21,153 bases of DNA from Amoebophrya sp. AT5.2 (lineage: Eukaryota; Sar; Dinophyceae; Syndiniales; Amoebophryaceae). Under the pieces are notes generated by a model. That model saw only the letters and a program-made list of their open reading frames with translations. It ran no database searches and was not told where the DNA came from. The position numbers were made by a program, and so were the translations under genes. The stretch's first letter is position 1. Every line of letters begins with the position of its first letter. The stretch spans positions 1 to 21,153 of the forward strand of contig RXOD01004516.1 in NCBI GenBank assembly GCA_005223375.1, in the 5' to 3' direction. Of this stretch, positions 7,249 to 15,562 are shown one piece after another.

Positions 7249-7410
7249 GGTCGAAAATCTACAAACCTGCGAAGTGCAGGGTAGAGCAAAGACCACCAGG
7301 TGCGAAGCGCAAACCTGGCAAAAACCTGCGACAACAAAGCAGGAAAGCACAATGAATTCCTTACCCACAAAGTTCGAACCGATGATCAGCTTTCTGTGAA
7401 CACAGCCTAT
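7249..7410. repeat. 162-bp direct repeat, copy 2, three hairpins
   Basis: Exact copy of 6387-6548 in the same orientation, 862 bases downstream. The hairpins fall at 7266-7280, 7296-7318 and 7325-7343. A further GCC-GAA-GGC hairpin lies just outside at about 7219-7227. The flanks of the two copies differ immediately outside the block, so this is a discrete unit. Confidence 0.92.
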
Positions 7411-7470
7411 TAATTTAAACAAGTAGTTTATCTTGAAAGAATAGTAAAAGTAAACTGCATCGGCAAGGGC

Positions 7471-7501
7471 ACGTCACCTGCTGCGCAGCGCCGCGTGACG
7501 T
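7471..7501. terminator. Inverted repeat downstream of the six-cysteine protein gene
   Basis: Outer arms ACGTCAC (7471-7477) and GTGACGT (7495-7501) enclose the perfect palindrome GCTGCGCAGC (7480-7489). It lies about 110 bases past the stop of the minus-strand gene. A 3'-end role is inferred from position. Confidence 0.4.
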
Positions 7502-7611
7502 TCGCAAGCCGGTTACTTTCCGGTTCCTACCTTCTCCTCGAGCTCGTCTGGCCGCGCCTGTAATCGTCGTTTCTAAACTCAAACAACAAGAACGTGATCA
7601 GACAAGCCAGC

Positions 7612-7953
7612 TCATCTCCATGGCACGTTCTCGCAGCGATTGTAGCCACGGCTGTCCTTAACGATCGCGTATCCTCCGTTGCATTTCCAGCAGTGGTTCC
7701 ATGCATGAGACCCCCGTTCGCCACCCTTCCACGGAGTCCCGTTCCTGCACGTGTAATGGAAAAACTTCCCGCCCCCCCCAGCGGCATCTTCCCCACAGGC
7801 CGACGCACTGCACTCCTGCATCTTTTCCTTTTGCAGAAAATTAACGCTGAACGCAGAGGTTCCACCGCCCTCGTGCTGGGCAAGGCCAACCACCGGCGTG
7901 GAAAGCGAAGACATCGCGACCACGGCAGCACAGACGCGCTTCGACAGTATCAT
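7612..7953 (-). CDS. Small secreted six-cysteine protein
   Basis: 113 residues. A classical signal peptide (LSKR, hydrophobic VCAAVVAMSSLSTPVVG, likely cleavage after GLA at about 26) leads to a mature chain of about 87 residues with six cysteines (C48, C53, C69, C88, C91, C107). The run CRNGTP...CWKCNGGY...C resembles the single cysteine-rich modules (C-x-NGT...C-x2-C-x2-GY...C) seen in many secreted or surface proteins of protists; the match is by eye. Residues 1-45 and the whole upstream flank are shared with the hydrolase gene at 8794-10647, while the mature region is unrelated to it. The start is fixed by homology with that gene. The role is unknown: extracellular binding or an effector-like function are guesses. 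It may instead be a fragment produced by the duplication. Confidence 0.65.
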   Translation of the reverse strand: MILSKRVCAAVVAMSSLSTPVVGLAQHEGGGTSAFSVNFLQKEKMQECSASACGEDAAGGGGKFFHYTCRNGTPWKGGERGSHAWNHCWKCNGGYAIVKDSRGYNRCENVPWR

Positions 7954-8535
7954 TTTTTTCCAATTCGAGGCGTTGATTTATGTAACCTATGCCTGTAGTT
8001 ATTGAAGCAAGTGGAAATAGCGAGCGCCAACGCTAGGCAAGAGCGACACGTTAGCAGATGAGCGTAAGGGTTGTCCTCGCCGAGTGATTGTGATTTTTAT
8101 TTCAGAAATAACTTTGCGTAAAGATTGATTTTAGCTAAAAACAACAAAAACTTTTTTAGAGGGGAGCGAAGCAAACGAGGTAAGCCTAAGCGCTGACTTC
8201 ACTTTGTCTTCATGTCTATGCTCAAAGTCAAATCCAAACCAGCACCGGACGTATCAGTTGTAGTAGGACGCACGGTCCGCGGATGTTGACAAGTTTTATT
8301 CACTGCATTGATTTGGATGAATCTCAATCTTTCTACATCACCGATTTGATTTCTGGAGAAAAAGATCTGTTCTTCCGATGGATGCGCCCACCTAACCGAA
8401 TCAATCGACTCCGAACCGATGTCGTGTTGTTGAAGAAAGCGGAAGAATACAGAACAAAGAAGAAGAACGGCAGGAACTGAGAGGGACAACGACGAGCACC
8501 GATATATAAGAGCACCCAACACTTACCAGTACCCA
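7819..8535 (-). repeat. Duplicated leader block, left copy (5' flank plus signal peptide)
   Basis: Aligns by eye with 10512-11195 from the LQKEKM codons through the start codon and about 580 bases upstream. The two copies differ by substitutions and by indels not divisible by three (for example GATTTGATTTC versus GATTTC), so the flank is not coding. Both keep ACTTTTTTAGAGGGGAGCGA and a CTCAAAGTCAAATCCAAA block, candidates for shared promoter or 5'-UTR elements. Confidence 0.85.
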
Positions 8536-8793
8536 ACAAGAAGTTAAAACCCTGCAGCTGCTCCACCACAAACATCAACCACGTATAGTACGTGCGTCTC
8601 GGTTTCCGTTGATTTGCGGGCTACGAACCACGCGGGCGTTACGTTAATGACTTACAGTTAGGGTATAAGATCTAGCCGAATGAGTATATAAGCTGCGTGA
8701 GTATAGTACTTATTACTCTTACCAAAATTAAATTTTGAAAACCAACCACTCACTCCCTCGTACAACTGAACCCACTTCATCAATTCTCGTCCT
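8536..8793. other. 3' flank of the hydrolase gene
   Basis: A/T-rich with no gene. A perfect palindrome CAAAATT-A-AATTTTG (8723-8737) lies about 57 bases past the hydrolase stop and may mark the 3' end. Confidence 0.4.
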
Positions 8794-10647
8794 TCAGCAG
8801 GAACTCGGCAATGCGATCTTTTCCATTTGTCCACGTGTGCTGGCATGCATGACAGAGGCGCGTGGTGAATCGTTCGTGTTCTGTTCCAATCCGGTCCTCA
8901 AGCCAGAACTGGAAGGCTCATCTCCCCCTCTGGTAACGCGGTTCTTTGAAAGCAGCTCGGCAATGCGATCTTTTCCATTTGTCCAGGTGTGCTGGCATGT
9001 ATGACAGAGGCGCGTGGTGAATCGTTCGTGGTCTGTTCCAATCCGCTCCTCAAGCCAGAACTGGAAGGCTCTCCCCCTCTGGTAACGCGTGAACCCCTGC
9101 AGCAGAGCGTACTTGTTATTGTCAACCACATGGCCAAACACGTGCCCCTTGCACTCGTAACCCTCTCCGCTCTCGTGTTTGCAGGGACCGTCGTTACTCG
9201 GGTCCAAGAAGTGCTGCTCCTGAAGCTGCCTAGGGATTTTCGCATCCCTCACCTCCTTCTGCCTGTGCTCGTTTCCCACACAATTGCAGCGGTCTCCTTT
9301 GTTCAATAACAGCGTGATGCTGAACCGCTCGAGCATCTTGTTGAGGTGGTCGGTAACGCTTTTACGGATCGTGTCCGCGTGATTCCGCTGGTAGCCGCAA
9401 ACTGCATCAAGTTGAAGTTCTTTGCGAAGGCCCCCGGATTCAATAGTCGGCTGCAGCAACTTCGCGACGAAGGCCGGATAGCTCTCGCTCCCGCTCGCTG
9501 GCCTGCGGCTCGCGTAGCGTCGGTGCTTGTTGTCCGGGTCGTGCCGCAACAAGGGCATGTAGTGCTCGAGGCGGCCCCAGTAGAGTTTGGAGTCCTTCAC
9601 CTCATCGAGCAGCACCCCGCTTCTCAAGTCCGTGGTCCACTCGTTTTCCTCCGGACTCTTCTTATCATCGATGGTGCTCTGCGGGGGTCTGCACGTGTCC
9701 CCATCTCGTCCCGAGCAGTACTGCGTCATCCACCCCCGCTTGGGACGGGTGAAGTCGAGGTAACCGTAACTGCCGCAGCTGCCGTAGACCACGTCGATGT
9801 ATTCGATGTCCTTAAACAGGTCTCTCGGAATGTTCGAGACCATGGACCATCTTTGGGCGAATTGGCAGCCGCCGCTGTGGCCCGCGATGATGATCTGCGT
9901 TTTCGTTTTTTCCAGCAACCGCGCCACAATCTGGTCCATCACCTCGTAACTAGTAAAATCAGCATTCGCCGGATCATTGTGGTTCCGGTCCGGCACGTCT
10001 GCGTGGTAGGTATTGGCATTCGCTTTCTCGAAATTCGTCGAGTAGCCTCCCTTGTTCGATAATCCGTTCGATGTCTCGCCAAACACGAGCTTGTCCGTAC
10101 TCTTCGGCGCGTCATGGCGGTGATGAGCCTCCTGTTGTGGGCGGAAAAGCGGCACAACGACGTCCCAATGCGCCGCGTCAAGCGCTTCGTGAAACTTCTT
10201 CTCATTGCTGAACTCCTCGCAGAGATTTTTCGAGGCGTCCACCACATCACGCGTATTAAACTCGGGAAGTATCACGATGACGCGATTTAGCTTGTTTGCG
10301 TTTTCTTCCCAATTGTAGCTATTTTTCTTGTTCTTCCACGTTTTTGGAGCGTCCAGCAGGCCGTCCTCCGTCTTACCCTGCCAGTTGGAAAACACCTCCA
10401 TCTTCCATTTTGTGTCGAAGTCGTAGTATTGCTCGTCTGCGCCGGAAGGGTTCTTCCGGGCTTGGTCCTCCGGGTAGTGAAACATGCCCCAATGCCGCTT
10501 GCACGATTGTCTCATCTTCTCCTTTTGCAGAAAATTCACGCTGGAGGCAGAGGCTCCATCGTCCTCGTGCTGGGCAAGGCCAAGCACCGGCGCGGAAAGC
10601 GAAGACATCGCGACCACGGCAGCACAGACGCGCTTCGACAGCATCAT
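8794..10647 (-). CDS. Secreted alpha/beta hydrolase (lipase/esterase-like fold)
   Basis: About 617 residues from the ATG at 10645-10647, chosen because it aligns with the start of the neighbouring leader-sharing gene; an in-frame ATG at 10717-10719 would add 24 residues before the signal peptide. The signal peptide ends near GLA-QHE. The central domain has beta-strand RVIVILPEFN (about 121-130), WDVVVPLFRP, and the nucleophile elbow GHSGG (256-260, Ser258) after strand TQIIIA. Candidate acid and histidine residues follow around LEHYMPLLRHD, but I cannot assign them firmly. A Cys-rich C-terminal region follows (CNCVGN, CKHESGEGYECKGH, LCHTCQHTW). The substrate is unknown; an ester, lipid or polymer is plausible for a secreted enzyme. 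The last 50 or so residues are odd: they come from a 152-bp duplication read in a different frame. No introns are needed. Confidence 0.72.
   Translation of the reverse strand: MMLSKRVCAAVVAMSSLSAPVLGLAQHEDDGASASSVNFLQKEKMRQSCKRHWGMFHYPEDQARKNPSGADEQYYDFDTKWKMEVFSNWQGKTEDGLLDAPKTWKNKKNSYNWEENANKLNRVIVILPEFNTRDVVDASKNLCEEFSNEKKFHEALDAAHWDVVVPLFRPQQEAHHRHDAPKSTDKLVFGETSNGLSNKGGYSTNFEKANANTYHADVPDRNHNDPANADFTSYEVMDQIVARLLEKTKTQIIIAGHSGGCQFAQRWSMVSNIPRDLFKDIEYIDVVYGSCGSYGYLDFTRPKRGWMTQYCSGRDGDTCRPPQSTIDDKKSPEENEWTTDLRSGVLLDEVKDSKLYWGRLEHYMPLLRHDPDNKHRRYASRRPASGSESYPAFVAKLLQPTIESGGLRKELQLDAVCGYQRNHADTIRKSVTDHLNKMLERFSITLLLNKGDRCNCVGNEHRQKEVRDAKIPRQLQEQHFLDPSNDGPCKHESGEGYECKGHVFGHVVDNNKYALLQGFTRYQRGRAFQFWLEERIGTDHERFTTRLCHTCQHTWTNGKDRIAELLSKNRVTRGGDEPSSSGLRTGLEQNTNDSPRASVMHASTRGQMEKIALPSSC
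8804..8940 (-). repeat. Tandem copy A of the hydrolase 3' coding end
   Basis: Near-identical to 8956-9089 (a three-base indel and a few substitutions). The period is 152 bases, not a multiple of three, so the hydrolase frame changes between copies. In copy A the frame used by copy B would read DRIAEFLLKDEN and then TGA, a plausible original C terminus. Confidence 0.9.
8956..9089 (-). repeat. Tandem copy B of the hydrolase 3' coding end
   Basis: Encodes FQFWLEERI...LCHTCQHTWTNGKDRIAEL in the main hydrolase frame. The copy A repeat downstream is read in another frame as SSGLRTGLEQNTND...MHASTRGQMEKIALP. Confidence 0.9.
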
Positions 10648-11195
10648 TAATTTATGTAATCCGTGCCCGTGATTGAAGTAGAAGTAGCAAACGCTAGGTG
10701 GCAACCGCAAGAGCGACAAGTTAGTTGTAGATGAGCGTGAGGGTCGTCGCCGACGCCGACGCCGAGTGAAGATTTTTATTTCAAAAGTAACTTTGCGTAT
10801 AGATAAAGGCTTAGGGTTTCGCTTTTGATTAGAAAAACTACAGCAAAAACTTTTTTAGAGGGGAGCGAAGCAAAGGTAAGCGCTGACTTGACTATGTCTA
10901 TGCTCAAAGTCAAATCCAAACCCGCACCGGAAGTATCAGTTGTAGTAGGACGGTCCTCGGATGAGAAGTTGATAGCATTGATTTGGATGAATCTACATCA
11001 CCGATTTCTGGAGAAAAAGTTCTGGCGATGGATGCGCCCTAACCGAATCAATCGACTCCGAGCCGATGTCGTGTTCTTGTTCTTGAAAGTGAAAGAATAC
11101 TTACAGAACAAAGAAGAAGAACGGCAGGAACTACTGAGCAGGACAACGACGAGCACCGATAAGAGCACACAATATTCATTCGCCAGTACAACTAG
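10512..11195 (-). repeat. Duplicated leader block, right copy
   Basis: Partner of 7819-8535. Here it supplies the signal peptide and promoter side of the alpha/beta hydrolase gene. The shared upstream flank suggests the two genes are expressed under similar control. Confidence 0.85.
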
Positions 11196-12185
11196 CAGGA
11201 GCCGAATGCCAATGACTATGCCACCAGGCAGCGCGTTCTTCAAGTCAGATATAGAGATACTCGATACTCGTTACCGAGGAGCAGATCGATGGCCAGACTG
11301 AAAACAGTCATCCGCGGCCACCGCAACTCCCGCCTGGGCGGCCTGCAGCCGTGCCTTTTTCTGGAACGTTCGTTTCAAAACGTCAACAGTTGTGGTCCCA
11401 TTTGCACTTACAGGTGAGGGATTATTTTCGCGGGGAGATGATGGTAAAGACAGAGTAAAACAATCGTAGCAAAGGTTTTTTGGATCTGGAGACCGACGAC
11501 GACGAGGAGAAGGCTCTGCGTGCCTCTTTCGCCGCGGCGTCATCAATCAGTATCAGGGTACATCTTCAGTCGTGGTGGGTAATAAATAATTGAGTGAAGT
11601 CGTAGGCGAACGCCTAGCGGCGCTGCAGCAGTCCGACTCTTTGCGCTCTTCACCTTTGTTAGCGAGGTCAAAAAGCCTGGACGCAATCGCAATCACGAGT
11701 TCTTGTAGAGTCATCTCCCTCTCCATCATCGAAAACGGTGTCGTGCTTCATATCGTGACGCAAGTATTCATTTCGTCGACCACAGCGAAGTGAAGGTAGC
11801 GGATGCAGCTGTGGCAGGATTCGTCGGTGGAGGCTAGAGTTAGAGAGTCGACGTCGAAGACAGGAGCCAGTGGCGACGATTCAACCTGGTCAAGGTGGTG
11901 AAGGTGATTGTGCACATGAATGGTGCGGTTTCGGGCTGATAGATATCGTTCAGGAGTTTATCGTTACCGTTATCAATCAAGAACTCGAACTCCTGCACAT
12001 CTACGTGCGACCATAGATAAAAATTCAATTCCATGTCATTCAGCAAGACGAAGACCGTTCAAATTTTTAGAAGTACCCTTGCCCTTCGACTTCGTCATCC
12101 TTTCTTGCTTTCTTGTCCAGCCCACCACGACCACTCCCCACGTGCATGATCGCTCCGTCGAGCGAACTCTCGAGTCTTCTACTCA
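11196..12185. other. Spacer between the hydrolase promoter side and the eIF3j-like gene
   Basis: No supported gene. A minus-strand frame (about 11271-11543) rich in Arg/Ser/Pro is unrecognisable. A hairpin TCGCTC-CGTC-GAGCGA (12150-12165) lies 21 bases past the stop of the eIF3j-like gene. I see no repeats of note in the rest. Confidence 0.5.
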
Positions 12186-13202
12186 CTACTCCAATCCAGC
12201 GAAGAAGTCTTCGTCCGCCACGTAGGTTTCGCCTTTTTCTTCTGCTTCTTTCTTTAGTCTTTCTTCTTCTGCTTTCTTCGCGTCCAGGTCCGCTTTCGCT
12301 GCTGCTTTTACTGCCTCTTGGTCTGCTTTTTCTGCCTCCTGCTTCTTTTTCGTGATGAGTTTTTCCAACTCTTTCTGCAAGACCGCTATCTGCGTCTGCT
12401 CCAGCTTTGCGGCGTTCTTCTCGATCGCCATGGTCAGTACCTTCAGATGCGCACCCTTGCTCACTTTCCCGCCGTGTTGCTCACCAGCAGTGCTCACTGT
12501 CCCTGCTGTGCTGCGTGCCCCTCCTTTTGAGGAAGACGCGCCGGTTGCGGCTTCGGGTCCACCGGTGGTGGTGGTGGTACCTACACTGGCGGCGACGCTG
12601 CCCACGTCGTCGGAGTAGGGGAAGAGCTTCGGCTTGAGGAAGGTGTTCACGAGTTTCTCCACGTCCTGCATCTGCTTGATCTCGAACGCAGTGAAGGAGT
12701 TGATCGACTTCTCTTTCTCCTCCTTCGGCAGCAGCGTCTCCTTCTTCTTTCCCGGCGAGGTGGTGGATCCGGACGCGGATGCCGCGTGGTCCTTGATCAT
12801 GTGGTCCTTTGACGCGCTAGTACTTGCGGCGTCCCCGGCAGACGACTTGCTCGCACTGGTGCCCGCGGCCTTTCCCTTTGTAGATTTCACGTTTTCGGGG
12901 CTTTGCAGTTCCTCCTTTTCCACCAGGTGGGTCGCGCCGCCGAAGTTGTCCGGGTCGCTCTTCACGGATGTGGACGTGGCCATCTGCTGGTCCTTGAGGC
13001 CGCCTTCTGAGGGCTCAGAGACGATCACGGGCGTGGCGGTGTGGTGCGAGGAAGTCTTCTCGTCCAACATTTCGAAGTCCTGCCCGGCGGTCTTGGACTT
13101 CCCGTCATCGTCGTCCTCCGCCCAGCCCTCCGACTTCTTCTCCTCAACATCCCAGTCGTCCTCGGACCTGTTGTCGTCGGCCTCCCAGTCGTCGTCAGAC
13201 AT
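12186..13202 (-). CDS. Probable translation initiation factor eIF3 subunit J
   Basis: 338 residues from the internal ATG at 13200-13202, preferred over an upstream in-frame ATG (13314-13316) because the family starts with an acidic Trp motif. The N terminus has repeated acidic-Trp motifs (SDDDWEADD, EDDWDVEE, EGWAEDDDD) like eIF3j/Hcr1. A Ser/Ala/Lys-rich linker follows (about 90-165), then a helix FEIKQMQDVEKLVNTFLKPKL (about 168-192), a Thr/Gly/Ala-rich insert, then GAHLKVLTMAIEKNAAKLEQTQIAVLQKELEKLITKKKQE and a charged coiled coil (to about 325). It ends in an acidic/aromatic tail (ADEDFFAGLE), comparable to the acidic Phe-containing tail of eIF3j that reaches the 40S decoding centre. Family role: loosely bound eIF3 subunit that helps 40S recruitment and subunit dissociation. 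The assignment is by motif pattern; a generic acidic coiled-coil protein is the alternative. Confidence 0.6.
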   Translation of the reverse strand: MSDDDWEADDNRSEDDWDVEEKKSEGWAEDDDDGKSKTAGQDFEMLDEKTSSHHTATPVIVSEPSEGGLKDQQMATSTSVKSDPDNFGGATHLVEKEELQSPENVKSTKGKAAGTSASKSSAGDAASTSASKDHMIKDHAASASGSTTSPGKKKETLLPKEEKEKSINSFTAFEIKQMQDVEKLVNTFLKPKLFPYSDDVGSVAASVGTTTTTGGPEAATGASSSKGGARSTAGTVSTAGEQHGGKVSKGAHLKVLTMAIEKNAAKLEQTQIAVLQKELEKLITKKKQEAEKADQEAVKAAAKADLDAKKAEEERLKKEAEEKGETYVADEDFFAGLE

Positions 13203-14559
13203 TTTGTTCTCGGCGGTTTTGGTGCTTTTGGATATTAGTTTGTTCCGATTTTCAGGGTCGTACCTCTCACTTCGGTGCCGATCGACTGATGACCCACTTG
13301 CAGTTGCTTGATGCAAAAAACAGCTTCCACCTTCTGCTACAGATCGATCGATGGAAAAGTTTACAGCGCGTTTTTAATAAATTACAGCGCCAGCGCGTCG
13401 ACGTCGTCTTGCGCCTTTATTCTAGCGTGAGACCTGGTCATTTTATCGTTGGAAGCGGAAGCGAGTGAGGGTTGACAATGACCACATTGCTTTGTCGGTA
13501 GTATTCTTGTTGAGGTACAAGAGGTGCGCCGCGAGGACGAGCAACACCCCCGAGATGAGATCATCTCCTCGACGGCCGAGACCTTCTAGGTGAGTCGTGG
13601 TCTGACCGTTCTCCTTTTTATTGCTTGTGTAGTCGGGGCTACGAGGTACTCAGGCTCACGACCTGGTCCTGACTGCTAGATCACGATCTCGTGTTCGTTG
13701 AGGAAGCGGATCTGGTACTGAGTTGATTCATAATTCTCGATATTTTTATTCGTGATCGACATCTATGAAATCAGAAGTGTGGATACAACAGATGACCGAC
13801 ATCACATGCCGCAGACAAATTGAGACTGGCACCCAGCTCCTTCGTAACGGATTTCATTTTTTTTATCAAGCGATTCAATTCGAGGTCCGACTCCGATGCG
13901 ATGTTTGGAATCTTCTCGATCTTCGCCCTCCCAAACCAATAGATACGACCCTCATGATGTCCATCGATCTCGCGAAAACTAAATCAGAACAACGTCGAAC
14001 AGCATGAGAAGTGCAATCAGGCAGGTTCTCTTCAAGCATGAGTAGTCCAATTCACGACCGAGCAGGTTCTTTTCTTTTGACAAGACATCTTCAAAACATT
14101 CTTCACGACTTCCACTTTGCCACTGAGCCTCGTATCTAGTACCGCTGTTGGAGGTGCGGGAGCGACATTGACATATGGATTTGGACATGGAAAAAACAAA
14201 AAACTAAACTCAATCACATCTGAATCTATCTTCTGATCTTTTAAATTGAAAGTGCGCTTGGTTCTCTATATGTTTGGGTTTACAAGACGACGAGCCACTG
14301 GCAGACCTGTCTCCTTAAGTTTCTTGGCAGTTTGATCATTCAATGCAGACAAACAATGAATCGGACAACACAACCTGACGTATGGTCGAAAGTGAAAGTG
14401 ATGAAAGAGAAAGATGCAATGTGAAATAGACGAAAAACATAGATTTAGATTTTTTTTTTTTTCTTAAATGAGTGTTGTTCCTTCCTTTCCATGTCGAGCT
14501 TGAGGACGTAGCTGACCTATCGAATTCGAAATTAAATTTTTAATTTCAAGAAAGTTCTT
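13203..14559. other. Spacer between the eIF3j-like and SH3-like genes
   Basis: No gene recognised. It carries several short perfect inverted repeats: GAGATGA-GA-TCATCTC (13552-13567), CACGA-TC-TCGTG (about 13682-13693) and GAAATTAAA-TT-TTTAATTTC (14528-14547). The last lies 13 bases past the SH3-like stop. A T-run lies near 14450-14462. It should contain the promoter of the eIF3j-like gene at its left end, but no element is identifiable. Confidence 0.5.
14528..14547. terminator. Perfect inverted repeat just past the SH3-like stop codon
   Basis: Nine-base arms GAAATTAAA and TTTAATTTC with a two-base centre, 13 bases downstream of the TGA at 14560-14562. A 3'-processing role is inferred from position only. 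Confidence 0.35.
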
Positions 14560-15420
14560 TCATGGCGCCGTCGAGTTCTTCTGTTTCATAGCTTCTAGGG
14601 CTCGCTTCATCTTTTGCGCATGCTGGACCTGCTTTCCTAGGTCCTTCGGGCGCAGTTCGTGCGGCATTACCCAGTACGGGACGAGGCCTTTCTTGCTCTT
14701 CCCGCTAGTTGTACTTCCAGCTGCGGCACCAGCAACAGCATCGCCATCCAAGAACAGTACTTTCACCCATCCGCCTTTCTCCGGGTCTACCGACACGACC
14801 TGCAACTCGGCGCCCTTCTTCACGTCCACTTTTCCGTCTTTCGATTTGTAATCGTGGTAGGCGAAAAACCGTACCGGCTCCTTCTTGTCGGAAGGAGACT
14901 TATGCTGATCGCCCGCCTCCGCCTCCGGCGGGAGACAGCTCAGGCTGAGCCACTGCGGCCTGTTACTTCGCTTCGTTACGTTTCTGACCTGGCAGCGCCC
15001 GTCCACCGGTCCCTTCAAGTACTCGATGATGTCTCCGGCGTCGCAAACTCCTTTCTCACACCCTTTCACCGCTTTGAAGAAGCCCTTCGACACGCACCAG
15101 CCCGGCACCCACGCCTTCTCACCTGTGCGCTTGATCTCTAACAGCACCCAGTTTTTGTCCGGTTTGCTCCGCAAAATTCTGCCCAGGCCGCCGACCCTCG
15201 TCTTCCCCTCGTATCCGTGCACCATCGTGCGGATGTCCTCCAAGTGCACCAGCTCGATAACCTTCTTCGTCCGAATAGAGATCTCGATCACAGTCTCGAT
15301 GTCCGAGAGCTCGTCGCTGGAGCTGGTGCTGCTCGCCATCTTCTCATAGTTCACCTCGAGCTCGCGCTCCAGAACACCCGCGTCCTCGACGGCTGGCGCC
15401 GGGGCAGGGGCTGATTCCAT
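14560..15420 (-). CDS. SH3-like domain adaptor protein
   Basis: 286 residues from the ATG at 15418-15420. An in-frame ATG 51 bases upstream would add 17 residues, but a TTTGCAG acceptor-like site lies between them, so the inner start is preferred. The N terminus is Pro/Ala-rich and acidic. A first SH3-like module (about 54-112) ends NWVLLEIKRTGEKAWVPGWC. A middle segment (about 125-165, GDIIEYLKGPV...PQWLSLSCLP) may be another small barrel. A clear SH3 domain (about 183-253) follows: RFFAYHDYKSKDG, then KKGAELQVVSVDPEKGGWVKV and, after a Gly/Ala/Ser loop insert, KGLVPYWVM, which matches the ALYDY...GD.L.V....W....GLVP consensus. The C terminus is a basic helix (QKMKRALEAMKQK). SH3 domains bind proline-rich peptides; the partner is unknown. 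The neighbouring IQ-motif protein ends only 143 bases upstream of this start. No enzymatic domain. Confidence 0.68.
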   Translation of the reverse strand: MESAPAPAPAVEDAGVLERELEVNYEKMASSTSSSDELSDIETVIEISIRTKKVIELVHLEDIRTMVHGYEGKTRVGGLGRILRSKPDKNWVLLEIKRTGEKAWVPGWCVSKGFFKAVKGCEKGVCDAGDIIEYLKGPVDGRCQVRNVTKRSNRPQWLSLSCLPPEAEAGDQHKSPSDKKEPVRFFAYHDYKSKDGKVDVKKGAELQVVSVDPEKGGWVKVLFLDGDAVAGAAAGSTTSGKSKKGLVPYWVMPHELRPKDLGKQVQHAQKMKRALEAMKQKNSTAP

Positions 15421-15550
15421 TATTGCATTGATTTGACATTCAACTTCAACAGCTGCAAATGCAATCCGCAATCCAAACTCAAAATTAAAAGCAGCTCGGC
15501 TGAAGGATAAAACTTCATCAAGATCAAGCTAGCGAACAAGTAAGTCTAAG

Positions 15551-15561
15551 TAACTAAGTTA
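15551..15561. terminator. Small palindrome immediately past the IQ-protein stop
   Basis: TAACT-A-AGTTA, one base beyond the TAG at 15563-15565. Short enough to occur by chance. Confidence 0.2.
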
Positions 15562-15562
15562 G

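Noticed and set aside
6387..7410. LTR retrotransposon with the 162-bp units as LTRs
   Set aside because: The 700 bases between them hold no coding sequence and the nearby ORFs lie outside the pair.
6387..7410. CRISPR array
   Set aside because: Only two copies of a long unit, a 700-base spacer, and a eukaryotic context.
9346..10062. 238-codon plus-strand open frame
   Set aside because: Antisense to the hydrolase region carrying the GHSGG elbow.
10825..11301. Plus-strand open frame (158 codons) with a similar start at about 8214 in the other copy
   Set aside because: The duplicated flank has indels of 5 and 10 bases between copies that break the frame, so it is better explained as non-coding 5' flank.
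11271..11543. Arg/Ser/Pro-rich minus-strand frame
   Set aside because: Short, no homologous copy in the window, composition typical of chance GC-rich frames; possible exon but unsupported.
12634..13311. 225-codon plus-strand open frame
   Set aside because: Antisense Ser/Phe-rich shadow of the acidic eIF3j-like gene.
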